Source of the DNA: Entophlyctis helioformis
Lineage: Eukaryota; Chytridiomycota; Chytridiomycetes; Chytridiales; Chytriomycetaceae
Direction of reading: 5' to 3'
NCBI GenBank assembly: GCA_025526915.1
Contig: JAHLKH010000042.1
Span: forward strand, 107,655-171,654
Length of the DNA stretch: 64,000 bases
In this document: positions 1 through 13,790 of the stretch, piece after piece
How the letters are laid out: each line of letters begins with the position of its first letter
Position numbering within the stretch: position 1 is the first letter of the stretch
Program-made: the position numbers and the translations under genes
Notes under the pieces: generated by a model
The model's database searches: none
The model's input: only the letters and a program-made list of their open reading frames with translations
Told to the model about the DNA's origin: nothing

Positions 1-3000
1 GATTGCTCAGCTTGCTCGCGAGTTTGAGCCGTACAAGTCGCTGTGGCTCACGTGTTACGACTGGACCCGATGGAGGGACGAGTGGATGCTGGGCAGCTTC
101 CTCAACCTCAACGCCGAAGACGTTGAGCGCAATCTGACCAACGCATGGCGAAACATTTTCAAGAGTTTCAAGTTCTTCAAGAACGTCCCTGGATGTCTTG
201 CTGTGGCCAGCCAGGTGCGTAGTGTCTGCCTTGTCCTTTGCTTGGGGTTGATCGAGCGGCTTCTGAACTTGCCTCTGCTCCAATCACACCTGCTGATCCA
301 CAGATCAAAGAAGAGATGGAAGAGTTCAAGCCGTACCTGCCTCTGATCCAAGCCCTTCGCAACCCGGGCATGCGCGATCGCCACTGGGACCGCCTGAGCG
401 AAGAGCTCAACATGAGCCTGCATCCCGACGCGTCGTTTACGCTCACAGACCTTCTCAAGCTCAAGCTGCTGGATCGTGTCGACTCCATAACCAAGGTGTG
501 CGACGTTGCTGGCAAAGAGTACTCGATAGAGAACGCGCTCGACAAAATGGACGCCGAATGGAAGGCCATCCAGCTCGAGATCATTGCATACAAGGACACT
601 GGCACGTTCATCATGAAGGCATCCGAGGAAGTCACGCGTCTGCTCGACGACCACATTGTCATGACGCAGAGCATGAGCTTTTCGCCCTACAAGAAACCCT
701 TTGCCGAGCGCATCTCGCAGTGGGAAACCAAGCTCCGCACCGTGCAAGAGGTTCTCGAGTCATGGATGGCGTGCCAGCGCTCTTGGCTCTACCTCGAGCC
801 CATCTTTGGCAGCGATGACATCATGACCCAGCTGCCCGTCGAATCCAAGCGATTCACCACCATGGATCGCACATGGCGCCGCATCATGGGCCAGGCCAAG
901 CAAAAGCCAGGTGTCATTGAGTGCTGCGGCGACTACAAGCTGCTCGACTCGTTCCGCGAGTGCAACAAGCTGCTCGAGCTCGTCTCCAAAGGCCTCTCCG
1001 CATACCTGGAATCCAAGCGTATCGCCTTCCCGCGCTTCTTCTTCCTCAGCGACGATGAGCTGCTGCAGATCCTGTCGCAGACCAAGGACCCCACAGCCGT
1101 TCAGCCGCACCTGCGCAAGTGCTTTGAAAACGTCGCGTCGCTCGACTTTGCCCCCGATCGCAAGATCATGTCCATGTACTCGGCCGAGGGCGAGAAGATT
1201 GACCTGTCGGAACCCTTCTACCCCAAGGGTCCGGTCGAGGAGTGGCTGCTGCACGTCGAAGACCAGATGCGGCAGTCGCTCCGCAAGGTCATTCGCGACG
1301 CGATTGCTGCGTACCCCAACCGCCAGCGCACATCATGGGTGCTTGAGTGGCCCGGACAGGCCGTTCTCGCTGGATCGCAGACCTACTGGACGACCGAAGT
1401 CACCGAGGCTCTCAAGCAAGGCGTCTCTGGTCTCAAGTCTCTCTATGTGCGGCTTCTGGCTCAGCTGCAGGGTCTTGTCGGTCTTGTCCGTGGCGAGCTG
1501 CCGTTCCTGAACCGCCTCGTCCTGGGCGATCTTATTGTCATTGACGTCCACAGCCGCGACGTGGTCAAGAAACTCGTCGACTCGAACATCTCGAGCGACA
1601 ATGACTTTGAGTGGATCAGCCAGCTGCGATACTACTGGGAGCAAGACGATCTACGCATCAAGATTGTCAATGCCAACTTCAAGTGAGTTGGGAGGGATTG
1701 GAGAGGAGGGCGAGACGATGTGCCATGTTTTCGCGTGCGGCATGCTGACCATCACCATTGCACAGATACGGCTACGAGTACATTGGCAACTGTGGGCGGC
1801 TTGTCATCACGCCGCTCACCGATCGTTGCTACCTGACGCTTTCCGGTGCCATGCATCTTGGAATGGGCGGAGCACCCGCCGGTCCAGCTGGCACAGGCAA
1901 GACCGAGACGGTCAAGGATCTGGCCAAGGCGCTCGCCAAACAGTGTGTGGTCTTCAACTGCTCTGACCAGCTTGACTACCTTGCCATGGCCAAGTTCTTC
2001 AAGGGACTTGCTGCCAGCGGTGCCTGGGCTTGCTTTGACGAGTTCAACCGCATCGACATCGAGGTGCTGTCTGTGATTGCGCAGCAGATCACCACGATCC
2101 AAAAGGCGTGTGTGGCTGGACAGACGCGCTTCCTGTTCGAGGGCGTGGACTTGCCGCTTGACGCCACCAACGCCATCTTCATCACCATGAATCCTGGCTA
2201 TGCCGGACGCACCGAGCTGCCAGACAACCTCAAGGCTCTCTTCCGACCAGTACGTGTCAAACCACTCTTGCTGCATGCCAACGCCATCTGACGCGTTGTT
2301 TGCAACCCACTTGCAGGTCGCCATGATGATCCCCAACTACGCCATGATTGGCGAGATCTCGCTGTTCTCGTTTGGATTCTCCAACGCCAAAGTGCTCGCA
2401 GAGAAGATGGTGGCCACATTCAAGCTCAGCTCAGAGCAGCTCTCATCGCAGGACCACTACGATTTCGGCATGCGCGCGGTCAAGACCGTCATTTCATCTG
2501 CAGGCAATCTCAAGCGCGAGCAGCCCAACGCCAGCGAGGATCTCATCCTCCTGCGTGCTCTCTGTGACTGCAATCTGCCAAAGTTCCTCGCAGACGACGT
2601 CCCGCTGTTCAACGGTATCATCAGCGATCTGTTCCCGGGAGTCGAGCAGCCCAAAATCGACTACGGCGATGTGCTCAACGCGCTCAACCAGACGTGCGAA
2701 AAGTTTGGACTGCAGCCACACGACGCCTTTATCCGCAAGTGCATCCAGCTGTACGAGACAACGGTTGTGCGGCACGGACTCATGCTTGTCGGTCCAACGG
2801 GCGGCGGCAAGACGTCGTGTCTGCGAGTGCTCTCACGCAGTCTCACATCCCTGCAGGGCATCAAGGCACCCAACGGGAAAATGCTGCAAAAAGTGCGCGT
2901 CCATGTGCTCAACCCCAAGTCGATCACCATGGGCCAGCTGTACGGCGAGTTTGATCCCCAGACGCACGAATGGACAGACGGCATTCTGTCGTGTCTGATG

Positions 3001-6000
3001 CGAGAGGGCGTCGAAGACACCACGCCAGACAAGAAATGGTACGTCTTTGACGGCCCCGTCGACGCGGTCTGGGTCGAGTCCATGAACACGCTCCTGGACG
3101 ACAACAAGAAGCTGTGTCTGTCGAGTGGCGAGATCATCAAGATGGCCAACACGCAGACCATGATGTTTGAAGTGCAGGATCTCGCGTTTGCGTCTCCAGC
3201 CACGGTCTCGCGCTGCGGCATGATCTACATGGAGCCTGGGCGATCGGCCTTGACCCGCTCATCAAGAGCTGGCTGGTCACCCAGGACACCAACATGGGCC
3301 CCAAGCTCGCGCCTACTTTCCGCGCAGCCGTCGAGCCGTTCTTCAAGCTCTTCCTCGAGTCGAGTCTGGAGTTTTTGCGCAAGTCCATCAAGGAGGCTGT
3401 GCCGACTACCGATGGCAGTCTGACCGCCAGTCTGATGAAGATCATGGACTCGCTGCTTCGACCGCTTGTTGCCCCTGCCAATGGCGCCAATGTGAGTTTT
3501 GGCCTTGTGTCTCGAATGCATTGACTGGCCAACGTGACTGCCTACTGACAAGCATGCCGTGTGCGCGCTGTGCCGAGCAGCCAATCGAAGCTGCTGACTT
3601 GAAGCTGATTGTAGAGCCGCTGTTCATCTTCTCGCTCGTCTGGTCAGTGGGTGCTACCGGAGACGCAGATGGCCGCAAAAAGTTCGACACGTGGCTTCGC
3701 AACCAGCTCGTTGCTCATCCGCCACAGTTCCGCATCCCCGTCGAGAGCACCGTCTACGACGTCATGTTCAACACAGAGACCAAGGAGTGGACCAACTGGA
3801 TGAGCCTGCTCAACGAAGGCGGCGAGGGGCAGGCCAAGGCATCTGGCGGCTCAGACGCGATTGTGCCGACAATGGACACCATCCGCAACACGTACATTAT
3901 CGACATCCTGCTCAAGCACGGCTACCATGTGCTCGCAACGGGTCCAACGGGCACTGGAAAGAGTGTCACGATCCAAGAAAAGCTGATGCATGGCCTGGAC
4001 CCTTCCTGGACACCGCTCATTATCAACTTTTCGGCGCGCACGTCTGCAAACCAAACCCAAGATCTGATCGACAGCAAGTTGGAGAAGCGCCGAAAGGGCG
4101 TGTTCGGTCCGCCGGTCGGCAAGCGGTTCATTCTGTTCATCGACGATCTGAACATGCCGCAGCTTGACATCTGCAATGCACAGCCGCCCATTGAGCTGCT
4201 GCGCCAGTGGATGGACTGCCAAGGATGGTACGATCGCAAGAACATTGGAAAGTTCATGGAGATTGTCGATATTTCGTTTGTCTGCGCCATGGGACCACCA
4301 GGCGGCGGCCGCAACCCAGTGACGAGCCGGTTCCTCCGGCACTTTAACCTGCTCAGCTTTGTTGAGATGGAAAACAGCTCGCTGCAGCGTATCTTTTCCA
4401 CCATCTTGGGCGGGTTTCTCAGCAAGTTCCCGCCAGAGATCACCAAATGCACAGACGCGCTCGTGCAGGCATCGGTCGTCATTTACAACACCATCCGTGC
4501 GGAGCTGCTTCCGACGCCTGCCAAGTCGCACTACACGTTCAACCTGCGCGATTTGGCCAAGGTCGTGCAGGGGCTGCTGAGCGCCGATCTCAAGACGGTC
4601 AACGTCGAGACCGACATTGTGCGGCTGTGGATCCACGAGTGCCAGCGCGTGTTCCAAGACCGTCTCGTGGACAATGTAGATAAGGGCTGGTTCAAGAACC
4701 TCATCATGACCACGATGAACGACAAGCTCGACCTGTCGTGGGGCGAGGTCGTTATCAGCGAGCCTCTGCTCTACGGCGACTACATGACCCCCGGTGCCGA
4801 TCCCAAGATCTACACCGAAGTCAAGGTGAGAGATGCAGTGGGAAGAGATGGCCTATGAATGCGCGCTAACAGTTGGAGTGTAGGATCTGCGTCGTCTTGT
4901 CAAGCTCGCCGAAGAGTACCTGGACGACTACAACAGCACATCGACCAGCCCGATGAAGCTGGTCATGTTCTTGGACGCGATCGAGCACGTCAGTCGTATC
5001 TGCCGCATCATTCGACAGCCCGGTGGAAATGCGTTGCTTCTTGGTGTCGGAGGCAGTGGACGTCAGAGTCTGAGCCGTCTTGCCACGTTCATGGAAGAGT
5101 TTGATCTGTTCCAGATCGAAATCTCCAAAAACTACGGCCAGACCGAGTGGCGGGACGACCTGAAGAAGGTGGGCAGTATCCGCAACTCTGCTGTCACGGT
5201 GCTGTGCTGACTTGCATTGCGATCTCGTCATGACGCCTGGACAGGTCATGTTTGCCGCGGGTCTCGAAGCCAAGCCAAGCGTGTTCCTGTACACGGACAC
5301 GCAGATTGTGAACGAGGCGTGCCTGGAGGATGTCAACAACATCCTCAATGGCGGCGATGTGCCCAACATCTACACGGGCGAAGAGACGGACAGGATCCTC
5401 AACACCATGCGGCCGATTGCCGTGGAGCAAGGCTTGCCGGGCACACGCGAGACGCTGTTTGCCCTGTACATCTCGCGCGTGCGGTTCTACTTGCACGTCA
5501 TCATCTGCATGAGTCCGATCGGCGATGCATTCCGCAACCGTCTCCGCATGTTCCCGTCGCTCGTCAACTGCTGCACGATTGACTGGTTCTCGACGTGGCC
5601 CGAGGACGCTCTCCGCAGCGTTGCCGCCAACTCCATCAATGAGATCAGCGATCTGGGGTCCGAACAGGTCATTGACGGCATTGTCAACCTGTGCGTGTTC
5701 ATGCACGAGTCGGTCCGCGAGCGCTGCATCACATACAAGTCCGAGCTCAACCGCCACAACTACGTCACGCCGAAATCGTATCTCGAGCTGCTGGGTCTGT
5801 ATAAGCGGCTGCTGGACAAGAAGCGCAACGAGCTGCTGGCGCTTCGCAAGCGCACCGCCACCGGTCTTGAGAAGCTCCTCAACGCGACCAAGGAAGTCGA
5901 GATTCTCCAAGAAGAGCTCGAGGCGATGCAGCCCATGCTGCTGCAGACCAGTCAGGAGACCGAGTATGCGATGAAGAAGATTGCCGTTGACAAGGTCAAG

Positions 6001-9000
6001 GCCGAGGAGATCAAGGAGAGCGTCGTCAAGGAAGAGTTTGCGTCGACCAAAAAGGCAGAGGAGACCAAAGCCATCGCCGACGATGCCAAGCGCGATCTCG
6101 ACGAGGCTCTCCCCGCTCTGGACGAGGCTGTGCAGTCGCTCAACTCGCTGTCCAAGAACGACATTATCGAAGTCCGGTCGATGCAGCGTCCGCCCGAAGG
6201 TGTCAAGCTCGTTATAGAAGCAGTCTGCATCATGAAGGGCATCAAGCCCAAGAAGATTGACGGCGACAAGCCCGGCAAGAAGATTGACGACTACTGGGAG
6301 CCTGGCCGCGCACTGCTTGCCGACCCGCAAAAGTTCCTCGACTCTCTCATGAACTTTGACAAGGACAACATCTCCGAAAGCACGATCCAGCGCATCAAGC
6401 CATACGTTGACTCGCCCGAGTTCCAGGTGAGCGTCATTTCGCGCGTGTCCAAGGCCGCCACGTCCATGTGCCAGTGGGTGCGTGCTATGGAAAAGTACTA
6501 CTGGGTCTCGCGCGGTGTGGCCCCCAAGCGCGCGCGTCTGCAAGAGGCACAAGAGTCGCTAGACATCACGCTCAAGGCACTTGCCGAGCTCAAGAAGAAG
6601 ATGCGCGAAGCCGAGGTCAACATCAAGGAGATGGAGAAGCGGTACTCTGAGTCCGTGGCCAAGAAGGAGGAGCTGTCGCGCAAGGTGGAAGAGTGCAACG
6701 TCAAGCTGTCGCGTGCTGGCAAGCTCATTTCGGGTCTCGGCGGAGAGAAGCAGCGATGGGCACTTGCTGTCGACCAGTTTGACATGAAGCTCAACAACAT
6801 CATCGGAGATGTGCTTCTGGCTGGCGGCGCCATTGCGTACCTGGGTCCCTTCACGGCCGAGTACCGCAATCTATTGATGCGCGAGTGGATCGGCAGTGTT
6901 CTGCAGCTCAAGATCCCGCACTCGGAGAACACGTCTCTGTGGGATGCGCTCGGCGACAATGTCAAGCTGCGCGAGTGGGAGATCAGCGGACTGCCCAAGG
7001 ACTCGCTCAGTCGCGACAATGCCATCATCGTGCAGTACTCGCGCAGATGGCCGCTGCTGATTGATCCGCAGGGGCAGGCCAACAAGTGGATCCGAAACAT
7101 GGAGAAGGAGCACGGCCTGGACATTATCAAGCTCACGGACCGCGACTTCCTTCGCACGCTGGAAAACGCCATTCGGTTCGGCAAGCCTGTGCTCCTTGAA
7201 AACGTTGGCGAGAAGCTCGATCCTGCCCTCGAGCCCATTCTTCTGCGCCAGACATTCAAGCAGGGCGGCAACACGGTCATCAAGGTCGGAGACAGCATCC
7301 TGCCGTACCACGACGACTTCCGGTTCTACATCACCAGCAAGCTGCCCAACCCGCACTATTCGCCAGAGACAAGTGCCACGGCGACGCTGCTCAACTTTAC
7401 CCTCGCGCCGAGCGGTCTGGAGGATCAGCTGCTAGCGATTGTCGTGGCAAACGAGCGGCCGGATCTCGAAGAAGCCAAGAACCAGCTGACCATCAACAAC
7501 GCACAGGTATGCTGTGCATGCCAGTGACTTTGCTTGCAATGCGTGTTGATGGGAGGCACGCCTGACAACGCCTATGATACGCAACGACAGATGAAAAAAG
7601 AGCTAAAGGAGATCGAGGACAAGATCCTCTATCTGCTGTCGTCTGTGCAAGGCAGCCCTGTTGACGACGAGCGGCTGATTGAGACGCTCGGTGCTTCAAA
7701 GGAGACATCGGAGGAGATTCAGCAAAAAGTGATTGCAGCCGAGCAGACCGAAAAGGACATTGACAACACGCGTAACAAATACGTGCCCGTAGCCATCCGC
7801 ACGCGCATCCTGTTCTTCTGCATCACCGAGCTGGCCAACATCGATCCCATGTACCAGTACTCGCTCAACTGGTTCATGAACCTGTTCATTTCGGCCATCA
7901 GCCACTCGGACAAGTCCGACGACATTGACCAGCGCGTTGTCAACATCAACGAGTACTTTACGTTTTCGCTCTTCACCAATGTGTGCCGGTCGCTGTTTGA
8001 GAAGCACAAGCTGCTGTTCTCCTTCCTTCTCACGATCCGCATCTTGATGAACGACGACAAGATCGACATGGACGAGTGGCGCTTCCTGCTGGCCGGCGGC
8101 ACCGTGCCCGACAAGAACCTGCCGAATCCAGCGTCGGACTGGCTGTCGGTGCAGAGCTGGAACGAGATCCTGGCAATGTCCACTCTGACAACGTTTAACA
8201 ACTTTGACACGGACTTTGCCGACTTTGCGCAGTTCTACATGGCCATCTTTGACAGCTCCCAGCCGCACCGCGAGCCGCTTCCTGGCAGGTGGCATCAGGA
8301 CCTCAACGGATTCCAGCGCCTGCTTGTTCTGCGGTGCTTGCGAGCAGACCGCGTCACATCTGGCATCCAAGACTTTGTCGCTTCTCAGCTGGGCGATCGC
8401 TTCATTGAGCCGCAGACATCTGACCTGGCTGCACTGTTCAAGGAGTCGTCGCCATCCACGCCGCTCATCTTTGTGCTATCGCCCGGTGCCGATCCGGCCA
8501 ACTCGCTGTACAAGTTTGCCGAGGAGATGCGCATGTCCAAGAAGCTCATGTCCGTGTCGCTTGGGCAGGGCCAGGGCCCACGCGCCGAAGCACTTATCAA
8601 GGAAGGCATGGACCGCGGCATGTGGATTCTGCTCCAAAACTGCCACTTGTCGCCGTCCTGGATGCCGAGTCTTGATCGCATCATTGACGGCATCACGCTC
8701 GACAAGGTGCACCGCGACTTCCGGCTGTGGCTGACATCCATGCCGACCCCAAAGTTCCCCGTGACCATTCTGCAGAACGGTGTCAAGACAACGATCGAGC
8801 CCCCGAACGGCATCAAGGCCAACCTCATGCGCACGTACGGCACCTTCAACGAAGAGTACCTCAGTCAATGCACCAAGCCGACCGAGTGGAAGAAGCTACT
8901 GTTTGCGCTCACGTTCTTCCACGCTGTGATCCAAGAGCGGCGCAAATTTGGCCCGCTCGGATGGAACATCCCATACGAGTTTACCGACGGCGACATGCGG

Positions 9001-10312
9001 ATCTGTGTGCGGCAGCTCAAGATGTTCCTGGAAGAGTACGAGGAGATCCCCTTCAAGGTGCTCAAGTACACAGTGGGCGAGATCAACTACGGCGGCCGTG
9101 TCACGGACGACTGGGACCGACGGCTGATTATGAATATTCTCGAAGACTTTTACACGCCCAAGGTGCTCGAGGACGGGTACCAGTTCTCGTCGAGCGACAT
9201 TTACAAGTCGATCCCGGCCGAGTCGTACAACGCGTACAGGTCGTACATCAAGTCGATGCCGATTGACGAAAACACCGAGATCTTCTCCATGCACGACAAT
9301 GCCAACATCACGTTTGCGCAAAAGCAAACGTACACGCTGTTTGAGACGCTGCTGGCCCTCATGCCCCGCAGCAGCAAGAGCGGCAACGGCAAGACGCGCG
9401 ACGAGCAGCTGTCCGACATTGCGGTCATGATCCAGACCAAGATCCCCAAGCCGTTCCCGATGGACTATGTCATGAAAAAGTACCCGATCGAGTACAAGGA
9501 GAGCATGTCGACGGTGCTTGTGCAGGAAGTCATTCGGTACAACAAGCTGCTTGCGACGATCCATCTGACGATCATGGAGATGAGCAAAGCGCTCAAGGGT
9601 CTGGTTGTGCTGTCGGAGCAGCTCGAGACCATGTGCAACAGCATGTTCATCAACCAGGTGCCGGCGCTGTGGGCAGCCAAGGCCTATCCATCGCTCAAGT
9701 CGCTGTCGTCGTGGGTCGTGGACCTCGTTCTCCGGTGCGAGTTTATCCAAAAGTGGATCGACCAGGGCATCCCCAACGTGTTCTGGATCTCTGGCTTCTT
9801 CTTCCCTCAGGCTTTCCTGACGGGCACGCTCCAAAACTACGCGCGCAAGTACGTGGTGTCGATTGACCTCCTGTCGTTTGAGTTCAAGGTCATGGACGCC
9901 AAGTGGGACGAGATCCGCAGCAAGCCGAGCGATGGCTGCTACATTCGCGGTCTGTTCCTCGAGGGAGCACGGTGGGATCAGCAGAAGAAGGCGTTGGCAG
10001 AGTCGCGGCCCAAGGAGCTGTACACTGAGATGAATGTGCTGTGGCTGCTGCCCAAGCCCAACCGCAAGCGGCCCGACACTGGGTTCTATGAAACGCCCGT
10101 GTACAAGACGCTCACTCGTGCTGGTAAGCTCTGCGCATGATCTGTTGCAGTGCGCCACAGCTGGACTGACCATCGGCATGCTTCTTAAAGGCACTCTGTC
10201 AACAACGGGCCACTCGACCAACTATGTGCTCACGATCGAGCTCCCGTCGGACCTGCCGCAGGCCCACTGGATCAAGCGAGGCGTGGCGCTGATCACCGGC
10301 CTAGCTTGGTAG
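1..10312 (+). CDS. Axonemal inner-arm dynein heavy chain, DNAH3/7/12 type (5' partial)
   Basis: Motor subunit of the ciliary axoneme: ATP-driven microtubule sliding. About 3,230 codons of linker, six-AAA ring, stalk and C-terminus are present; the tail lies left of the window. Exons: 2-214, 304-1682, 1766-2249, 2317-3491, 3581-4825, 4884-5168, 5245-7506, 7591-10123, 10191-10312. AAA1 P-loop GPAGTGKT is near 1880, AAA2 GPTGGGKT near 2791, AAA3 GPTGTGKS near 3940 and AAA4 GVGGSGR near 5045. The coiled-coil stalk flanks 5800-6750, and the end resembles the family's [12 protein letters not shown]-terminus. Wording throughout matches the single-headed inner-arm group DNAH3/7/12; I cannot choose among them. 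The frame changes by one base at 3236-3242, where EP(x)(x)[10 protein letters not shown] should read through. Adding that base makes the exon sum divisible by three. The last intron (10124-10190) ends in AAAG. Confidence 0.96.
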
Positions 10313-10378
10313 TGGCACTTGGAGGCTCTATAATAAGTTGAGAAATGAATACAGATTTGTTGGCGCGACATAGCCAAA

Positions 10379-13300
10379 ATGACCGCATCTCCAACCGCAC
10401 CTCCAACCGTGCCAGGAGCAGCAGTGCCGGCCATTGATGTGTACTACGCAGCCCTCGACGCAGCCCTCGCAGCAGCCTCCAAGGCAGTCGCCGGCATGCC
10501 GTCGACCTTTCCAGCATCAGCAGCTGCATCGCCCACAACGACAAGCAGACTCACGCCGTTCAGCGAGGCAACCGTCGCGGGCGAGTATGCAGGATGGAAC
10601 AGCAGCAGCAGCAAGGCGAGCGAGGCGGCCACGCGAGCGCGGGCAAAGCAGGCGCTCAAGGCCTCGTCGAGAGAGTACCGGGCGGTGCTGCGCAAGCACC
10701 TGGCAGAGACGCTGCAGCCCGTCTTGCAGTCGCAGGCCTCTGTCTTTGCGGCCGAGCGCACCCTTGCCGCCTTTCGCCTCCGGGCTGCGACGATCGTGGT
10801 ACGTTTGTGACGCTGGCTCGCTGCGAGCGGTCGCAGAGGTCCGAGCAGGTGGAGGACGGCCAGGCGGCGGCCAGGCGGCGGCCAGAGAGCTCGTCGCTGT
10901 CCGTCCGTAGCCGTCGGTCCAGCAAGTGGTGGGCGAGTGCTGATCCCGATGCACCCACCATGCCTTGCCTGATCACACTGCGCATGCGCATCCCGACCAC
11001 GTCCAGAGCGAGCATCGCGGCGGTGTCGACCGCCTCCTCGAGCCCGTGTTCCTGCTCCTGGATCTGTCCATTGAAGCAACCGAGCAGCGTAAGCGGCAGC
11101 AGCAGCGTTGACATGCCATCTGGCTCAGCCGAGACCGCTCGACCAACACTGACTCTGTCCACGTCATGGCCTCGACCCGCACGCGTCCGGCTCGGCTTAT
11201 CCGACTCGGCTCTTCCCGACTCGGCTTCCCGACTCAGAATGGGCCGAGTCGCTGCTGACGTTCAGTCTCATCGAGGACCTGCTCGACATCCTCACGGTCG
11301 AAGCAGCCGAGCATCTCTTCATGTATCTCGACAGCCGATCAGAGTTTTTGACAAAGGTAGCATGTACTCTTGCCGGCAATGGCTGCTCTGCATGATCGCT
11401 GACCGTTTGCCAATCGTTGAGTAGGACATTGATCCTGGAAAGCGCAAGGGACTGCTCGTGCTGCGCATCTGCAACGAGATTCTGCGACGACTGTCCAACC
11501 CAAACACAATGTGGTGTGCGGCAAGATCCTTACGTTCCTGTCCAGCGTGTTCCCGCTCAACGAGCGGTCTGGCACCAATGCACGCGGCGACTTCAACACG
11601 GACAACAAGACCATCTTCGACACGCTGCCCACTCTGGATGAGATGGATGTGGACGACAACAGCGAGTCCAAGGCAGAGTCCAAGAAAGGTGCCTCGGCAG
11701 CGCATGGGTTGCATTTGTAGGGCCGCGCTGACACAAGTGATGTCTACAGAAAGGGAACATGCGGTGTTTTACAACACATTCTGGAGCCTGCAGTCATTCT
11801 TTTCCAACCCAACATCGGCATTCAATCCCGAACGGTTCGAGACGCTCAGAAAGGTGCGTTCGCAAGCCGAGATGCCAGCGATATCGTTTTGCAGTCTGGC
11901 CAAGCGACTCAATCCTGCTCCAAACGGCCATGACAGGGCGTCGAGAAGGTGCTTGCGATCTTTACTGCTCAGCAAGAGGCAGCAGACCGGTCCAATGGCG
12001 CAGGAAGCGACAAGCGGCGTTCAACCAGCGCAAAGCACGCTGAATCCGTGCCCTCGACGTCTGACATCAAGCGCGACTACTTTTTCCCAAAGTTCCTGAC
12101 GTCGCGCAACTTATTCGACCTCGAGCTCAACAGCCCGTTCTTCCGCAGACAGATCCTCGTGCAGATCATGATTGTGTTCCAGTTCCTCGGCGGGCTGACG
12201 GCACCGGAAAAGGAGCGCGTCGCGCGGATGTTTGCAGACGACAGCAAGCGAGCTCAGCCAAACAAGGCGCTGATGTATGCGTATACACTAGACAAGGACC
12301 AGGAAGCCTGGCTGGCGGATTGCCGCGGTCGGGCCATGTACGTGCTGGAGCGTATCTCGCCCAACGGCAAGCAATTCACCAAGACGCTCATCACAGTCAT
12401 TACCCACGAAAGGAACTGGGTATGCTTGCAGACTCTCTGCGCGTGCGCCTGTTATGCGGCACGAGCATAGTTCCTGACGCCGTTTCTGCACGCACGGACA
12501 ACCAGCTCAAGTGGAAGCTCGAGTCTTGCCAGACATACGAGCTGCCTCCCGTGCCACTCAAGCATGTCAAGCTTCGTCCGGGAATGTCGCGTGCATCCAA
12601 CAGCCGATGGCTGGGCAACGACCAGCTCACGCAGCTGTGGGATCGTGGCCACGATCTCAAGCAGGTGCTTCGATTCAAGGCACAGCACAGCAAAGTGCCT
12701 GCGCTCGATCATCACCTGCAGGACCTGGACTACCAGCTGGAAGACGACTGCAAGACGCTCACCGAAGGCACCGACGAAGCGTATCTTCAGTCCAACGACA
12801 TGCGCTACTGCTGGCTCGCCTACCGCACTGCGCTGCGATCGCATGTGCATTTATTCACCAAGAAGGAGACTTCTGCTGCTGCTGCTGCGCCTGCCGCTGC
12901 CAAGACGGGGCAGCCAGAAATGACGTCGTCCACCATGGTCATTGATTTGCTGCGCGAGTGGCGAAGCATTCGTGCCCGCGCCAATGCAAAGGAGGCGGCT
13001 CCGGCAGAGGAAGACACGAGCGGCAACATCCAAACCGAGGACGAGGCGCAGGACGCCATGCTCGAAAGCCAGGCCACTGTCAACCCCAGTGCGCTCAATG
13101 ACGAGTCGTCGTCGTCATCGGCGGCGGAGGCAGCGGCCATGTCGCAGACGCTGCTGGACCAGCCCGAGCTTAGCGGCGACAACAGCCGCATCAACAGCGG
13201 CGACAATGGCCAACTCGTTGACGACAGCGACGAGTTAGCCAGCGGGCCAGTCAGCGAGACGGATCTCGCTGACGAACTGCACGGCCGCGCATATGCCGGC

Positions 13301-13709
13301 GAGTCTGGACAAGAGTCGCAGCACGACGGTGACCGCGAGTCGATGCGCGACGACAACCATGACGACAGCGGTGTGCAAGAGATTAGCGACGACGTGCAAA
13401 TGAGCGTGTCGCAGCAGGAGCTGCGCGTGCTGGAGGAGCGTGATGTGATGATGGTAGACAACTTGCCGACCAGCAGTCGCAGTCGCAGTCGCCGCAGCAG
13501 CAGCCAAAGCAGTTACGAGGACGACAAGACTGTGAGCCAGTCGCCTTCCAAGGTATGTGTGATGCTTGTGTATACATGGAGGGTTCATTGCATGGCCGGC
13601 TTCGAGCGACGGACGGCTGACAAGTGTGTGTGCTGGCGAACAGAAGCGCGGATCAGATACCGAAGACGATGGCGAGAGAACGCCAAGCAAGCGAACACGG
13701 CCAGTGTAA
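10379..13709 (+). CDS. THOC1: THO complex subunit 1 (THOC1/Hpr1)
   Basis: Core subunit of the nuclear THO/TREX complex, which couples transcription to mRNP assembly and export. Exons: 10379-10798, 11007-11088, 11238-11356, 11425-11688, 11750-11853, 11937-12419, 12506-13552, 13644-13709. Recognisable THOC1 blocks are LRICNEILRRLS, CGKILTFLSSVFPLNERSG, FWSLQSFFSNP, FFPKFLTSRNLFDLEL and a basic end, SKRTRPV. The first ~100 residues are Ala/Ser/Pro-rich and weakly conserved. After about residue 600 there is a long acidic Ser/Asp/Glu tail, probably disordered. A one-base frame change at 11508-11513 falls between RRLSNPNT and VCGKIL; adding one base makes the exon sum 3 x 862. The start lies only 66 bp after the dynein stop, with a TATAATAA-like run near 10329. 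The small second exon is the least certain part. Confidence 0.9.
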
Positions 13710-13790
13710 TCCCGTTTGAATGAATAAGACGTGCAGTTTGCGACCACTTTTCATTCGCCATGGACCCCGGGGGTCTGGCATGCCCCGCCA

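Noticed and set aside
5194..6552. 452-codon open frame on the minus strand
   Set aside because: Antisense shadow of the dynein stalk exon; no family wording, and the plus strand carries clear dynein sequence.
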